Shown: positions 7,556-10,000 of the stretch, one piece after another
How the letters are laid out: each line of letters opens with the position of its first letter
Position numbering within the stretch: position 1 is the stretch's first letter
DNA from: Actinidia chinensis
Taxonomy: Eukaryota; Streptophyta; Magnoliopsida; Ericales; Actinidiaceae
NCBI GenBank assembly: GCA_009663005.1
Contig: VIGQ01000039.1
Location: 165,001-175,000, forward strand
Length of the DNA: 10,000 nucleotides
Reading direction: 5' to 3'
Made by a program: the position numbers and the translations under genes
Notes under the pieces: model-generated
The model's input: the letters and a program-made list of their open reading frames with translations, nothing else
Databases searched by the model: none
What the model was told of the DNA's origin: nothing

Positions 7556-7640
7556 ACATTTTTTTTTCTTTAGTATGTTTTAAGTTTTTGATAAAAAAAA
7601 TTATATTTTTAAAAATTTTTCTAAGTTAAAATAAAACTAA
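7556..7640 (+). repeat. Dispersed 90-bp A/T-rich repeat, copy f
   Basis: A T-run with TTCTTTAGTATGTTTTAAG is followed by AAAAAAATTATATTTTTAA. The last block is not recognisable. It is a weak member, placed by block order and its position just after copy e. Confidence 0.3.
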
Positions 7641-8030
7641 TAAAATATTAAAAAAAAATAATTTAAACAAAAAATCATAAATTAATCACTTTTACAGAAC
7701 TGGGTGTCCTGCACGTGTCAGGTACGGGGCATTGGTTTTTTCCCTTGTCTTTTCCTCTGGGGACAGGTGTTGTCTTGTCCTTATTTTCAGGACAGCTTTC
7801 ACCCTATTTCCTCTCCATTTTGCATTGCACTAATGTTTTTGTTATTGTTTTTATTTTTGTTTCTTTTAAGTTTAAACCAAGGTTTTGTGTCACTATTGGC
7901 TGGCTTAATACTTGAGACACTTTTTAAATTATCGTTTTATAATATTTTGAATTTCTCTCATCTAAAAATTAATTTATGTGAAAATATGAACGGAATTGGA
8001 TAAGTGTTATTCCTGTGCTTCAATTAAAAT
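7641..8030. other. Intergenic DNA; T/G-rich segment without a supported gene
   Basis: Bases 7690-7820 are of balanced composition, with CACGTG at 7712-7717 and GGACAGGTGTTGTCTTGTCC (7760-7779), which is partly self-complementary. Frames at 7704-8003 and 7715-7915 start at GTG and give hydrophobic low-complexity products, so neither is called. Confidence 0.45.
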
Positions 8031-8197
8031 TTTTTGTGACTAAAAATAAGCATTTTGGTAAAAAACTTTTAAGAGCCTCACAAATGAACGAATGTCTAAT
8101 TGAGTTAGTTTTTGTGACTATAATGGTTGCATAAAGAGCTTTAATATGTCTCTGACAAAAATAATAGTATTTTGGCCACAAGGTTTTTAATCGAAGC
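8031..8197 (+). repeat. Degenerate direct repeats with a TTTTTGTGAC motif
   Basis: The 10-mer TTTTTGTGAC occurs at 8031-8040 and 8109-8118. The longer unit GTGACTAAAAATAAGCATTT-TGGTAAAAAACTTTTAAG-AGC (8036-8076) is echoed at 8152-8197 as CTGACAAAAATAATAGTATT-TTGGCCACAAGGTTTTTAAT-CGAAGC. It looks like decayed subterminal repeats of a DNA transposon, but no ends are found. Confidence 0.4.
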
Positions 8198-8391
8198 ATA
8201 TGATCTACTTCTGTTCATGTCGTCCGTATTTCACAAAAATTAGTAATAGAAGGAGTATAAGTGATACTGTAAATAATTGAGAGGCGAATAATTTGATTCA
8301 TTTTTTTAGATGAAAATTAGATGAGAGAAGTAATGTAATACTCACGCGATAGTTCAGAGAGCCTCTGAGAAAATAAACCATTTTTTATAGA

Positions 8392-8500
8392 TTTTTTGAG
8401 TTGTTTTAGTTTTTAAGTTTTTTTTTAATTTGTTTTACTGTGTAATAAAAAAATTATATTTTTTTGTTTCGTTTGAATCAGAGAAATCTGAAAGTACTAT
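8392..8500 (+). repeat. Dispersed 90-bp A/T-rich repeat, copy g
   Basis: TTTTTTGAGTTGTTTTAGTT leads into a T-run, TTGTTTTACTG, AATAAAAAAATTATATTTTT and TGAATCAGAGAAATCTGAAA. The same order follows 140 bp downstream in copy h. Confidence 0.5.
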
Positions 8501-8531
8501 TGGCCCTAGTTTGATCAAGATTTTTTTAACA

Positions 8532-8650
8532 TTTTTTGGTTGTTTTGGTTTTTTAGTTTTTTTTTCGTTTTTAGTAAACTTGTTTTACTCGTTTAAATAA
8601 AAAATTAATATTTTTTTGATTCTTGATAAGAGAAGTATGAAAATATAAAA
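8532..8650 (+). repeat. Dispersed 90-bp A/T-rich repeat, copy h
   Basis: TTTTTTGGTTGTTTTGGTTT, a T-run, TTTTTAGTAAACTTGTTTTA, AATAAAAAATTAATATTTTT and GATTCTTGATAAGAGAAGTA are collinear with copy g, so the two form a diverged tandem pair of 140-bp period. Copy h keeps a CGTTTTTAGTAAAC stretch that copy g lacks. Confidence 0.5.
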
Positions 8651-8834
8651 TAATTATTCAAATTAAAAAAAATCATTAAAAATAAAAAAATTACTCGACA
8701 AATTAGTTATTTTTTTGTCTTTATTTATCTTTTCCAAATTAAATAAAAAATATATTTTTAGATTATCCTTCCTCAATAAAAATAAAAAAAATAAAAAATA
8801 TAATCACTATAAAAAAATTCCCTAAAACCGAAAA

Positions 8835-8872
8835 CAACCCCAAATTGGGGCTAGTACTCCTAACCCCAGTAA
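8835..8872. other. Small inverted-repeat cluster
   Basis: CCCCAAATTGGGG is a near palindrome and overlaps a second stem, GGGGCTAGT pairing with CCTAACCCC. These are short hairpins in an otherwise A/T-rich region. No T-run or other sign of a terminator function belongs to it. Confidence 0.4.
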
Positions 8873-8913
8873 AATGGCCACAGTGTAGATGCTATGGACC
8901 ATATTTTGATTTA

Positions 8914-9078
8914 GGCTCCGTTTTAGTAAGGCTTAAAAGTAAATTTTTTGGTTTATTTTTGTTTTTGTGATTTTATTTTAACTAAAATTAAGCAAAAAAT
9001 AAAAATAAAAAAAAAAAAAAATCACCTCTAATTAATTTTCTAATTTATTTTAAATAAAAGTTAATATGAAACGGAGCC
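8914..9078. mobile_element. Tourist-like (PIF/Harbinger) MITE
   Basis: The ends are a perfect 10-bp inverted repeat, GGCTCCGTTT on the left and AAACGGAGCC on the right, with weaker pairing further in (GGCTTAAAAGTAAAT against TTAACTTTTATTT). TTA lies directly outside both ends (8911-8913 and 9079-9081), the target duplication typical of PIF/Harbinger elements. The length of 165 bp and an interior of A/T only, including 15 As at 9007-9021, fit a Tourist MITE. There is no coding capacity. Confidence 0.68.
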
Positions 9079-9081
9079 TTA

Positions 9082-9780
9082 GAGTCGTACCATGTTTTAA
9101 AGCTTTTTGGAATAGTAATAAGATTTTCCTGAAAGATTCGCTTCATTAATAGCCCTTTATTTCCCCCACAACTTAGTACGCTAATCAAGTTTCCTTTTAT
9201 TGGTTTAGCTGGTGGCCTGATTGACCACAAAATTATTCATGGGCCTAAACTACAGCATAATTAATTATTTCGCGATTGGACTATATGCATGGCAGTGCAA
9301 CCCTATTTCAATTTTTTGTACCGAATAACGAAACCTCAAATCGCTCACTCACCATTTAGGGATTTTATAAAGTGCACTTTTGGAAAGTCTATTAGGCGTT
9401 GACTTAAAAGTGAGTGATTAATTGGTCTATTTAGTGGTGGTGAGAATGATCGGAGGAGCTACGGAGATGGGGGCGATCAAAGACGGGTGATGAGAGGCTG
9501 ATATGATTATGGGAAGGGAGGGGAAAGGGAAAGAGAGTCAGAGACGATGGAGCAAGGCAGGCGAGCGGTACTATCGTTTTCGAGGAAGTGACATAATTGG
9601 CAAAAGAGAGAAATGTAATCCCCAAAAACACGAAACCAATCTCGATTAAGCCTAATCCTAGAGAGGTGGTAGATTTACCCAATAAACAATCTAAGCCTTC
9701 TTAAAGTGAAACATTTTTCAAATCAAAATAAGAAACAGGAAAAATTACCAATAAATATGCTTGGATCGTGATGCCGACAA
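9082..9780. other. Intergenic DNA with a purine-rich stretch, no supported gene
   Basis: Bases 9430-9565 are G/A-rich on the plus strand. Two minus-strand open frames exist, but both begin at TTG: 9045-9230, which overlaps the Tourist-like MITE, and 9431-9682. The second has a hydrophobic stretch (GLGLIEIGFVFLGITFLSFA) followed by Ser/Pro-rich low complexity. No ATG occurs in that frame upstream before a stop. A decayed exon cannot be excluded but is not supported. Confidence 0.45.
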
Positions 9781-9784
9781 CATG

Positions 9785-9789
9785 ATTGG
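9785..9789 (-). promoter_or_regulatory. CCAAT box (reverse), upstream of the putative promoter
   Basis: ATTGG lies about 145 bp upstream of the TATA box at 9933. A single five-base motif carries little weight on its own. Confidence 0.2.
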
Positions 9790-9850
9790 TTAGCTTTCAA
9801 TTGTGGTCTTTAGGGGGTATGGGGGGTCAGGCACCTATTCACTGACACAA

Positions 9851-9925
9851 CAGTCAGCGCGTCCTGGCACGCGTCGGTAGCAATCTGTCTAGTGATATGG
9901 CAGTTAGCGCGTCAAGTAAGTGACG
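9851..9925 (+). promoter_or_regulatory. Cluster of CGCG boxes and TGACG motifs
   Basis: Three matches to the VCGCGB CGCG box (recognised by CAMTA calmodulin-binding activators) occur at 9857-9862, 9869-9874 and 9907-9912. The 13-mer CAGTYAGCGCGTC occurs twice, exactly 50 bp apart (9851 and 9901). CGTCA at 9910-9914 and TGACG at 9921-9925 form an inverted pair six bases apart, the core bound by TGA-type bZIP factors. CpG-containing motifs are scarce elsewhere in the window, so the cluster stands out. Confidence 0.4.
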
Positions 9926-9932
9926 ACTGTGT

Positions 9933-9941
9933 TATATAAAA
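9933..9941 (+). promoter_or_regulatory. TATA box of a putative plus-strand promoter
   Basis: TATATAAAA is a near-ideal plant TATA box, followed by GGCCAGCC. It lies eight bases after the TGACG motif. Transcription would be expected to start about 25-35 bases downstream (roughly 9962-9972) and leave the window. It could be the promoter of a gene beyond the right edge or the promoter inside an LTR; no LTR border, primer-binding site or second LTR is visible here. Confidence 0.42.
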
Positions 9942-10000
9942 GGCCAGCCTTTTCTCATGTCTCAAGATAGGTAATTTCTGCCATCTCAAGCCTAAAATCT

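Noticed and set aside
7704..8003. Plus-strand hydrophobic open frames
   Set aside because: Both begin at GTG, and the Leu/Phe-rich product comes from T-rich sequence.
9045..9230. Minus-strand open frame of 61 codons
   Set aside because: Starts at TTG, ends inside the Tourist-like MITE, and matches no protein I know.
9325..9420. Inverted repeat AATCGCTCACT / AGTGAGTGATT
   Set aside because: Only about 11 bp, one mismatch, long loop, no flanking duplication; likely chance.

Overview
The window reads as nuclear intergenic DNA from a flowering plant, probably a eudicot. It is strongly A+T-rich, full of poly-A and poly-T runs, and packed with short non-autonomous DNA transposons of plant type: a Mutator-like foldback element, a Tourist-like MITE and a family of palindromic MITEs. 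I find no protein-coding gene, tRNA, rRNA or CRISPR array that I can support. The open frames are short. Most begin at TTG or GTG rather than ATG, and they run through low-complexity or transposon sequence. The lineage within plants cannot be fixed from what I see.

Layout. Bases 1-339 are featureless A/T-rich DNA. From about 340 to 625 lies a degenerate copy of a MITE family that recurs at 2678-3033 and, inverted, at 6010-6419. A degenerate array of about 100-bp units occupies 890-1235. It is followed by G-rich purine tracts (1300-1356, and a strong G-quadruplex candidate at 1871-1967) and a TTTA microsatellite (1579-1600). Between 1371 and 8650 an A/T-rich element of about 90 bp, carrying blocks such as TTTTAGTGAA, TTGATCAAAATTTTA and TGACGAGA, recurs at least eight times in diverged form. 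A G-rich triplet tract (GGN repeats) sits at 5193-5343.

The best-defined object is a 744-bp foldback element at 6428-7171. It has arms of more than 200 bp, an imperfect 9-bp target duplication, and a 42-bp perfectly matched inner segment carrying the bZIP-type palindrome TGACGTCA in each arm. It lies directly against the MITE at 6010-6419. A 165-bp Tourist-like MITE with TTA target duplications is at 8914-9078, and a weaker candidate at 5586-5690.

The last 150 bases differ from the rest. Three CGCG-box motifs, an inverted pair of TGACG motifs and a good TATA box (9933-9941) are arranged like a plus-strand promoter whose transcript would run off the window's right edge. It may serve a host gene or lie within an LTR; the sequence does not decide.

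No new multi-gene system is visible. The points most worth following are the three-copy MITE family, the foldback element with its conserved inner segment, the dispersed 90-bp repeat family and the right-edge promoter.
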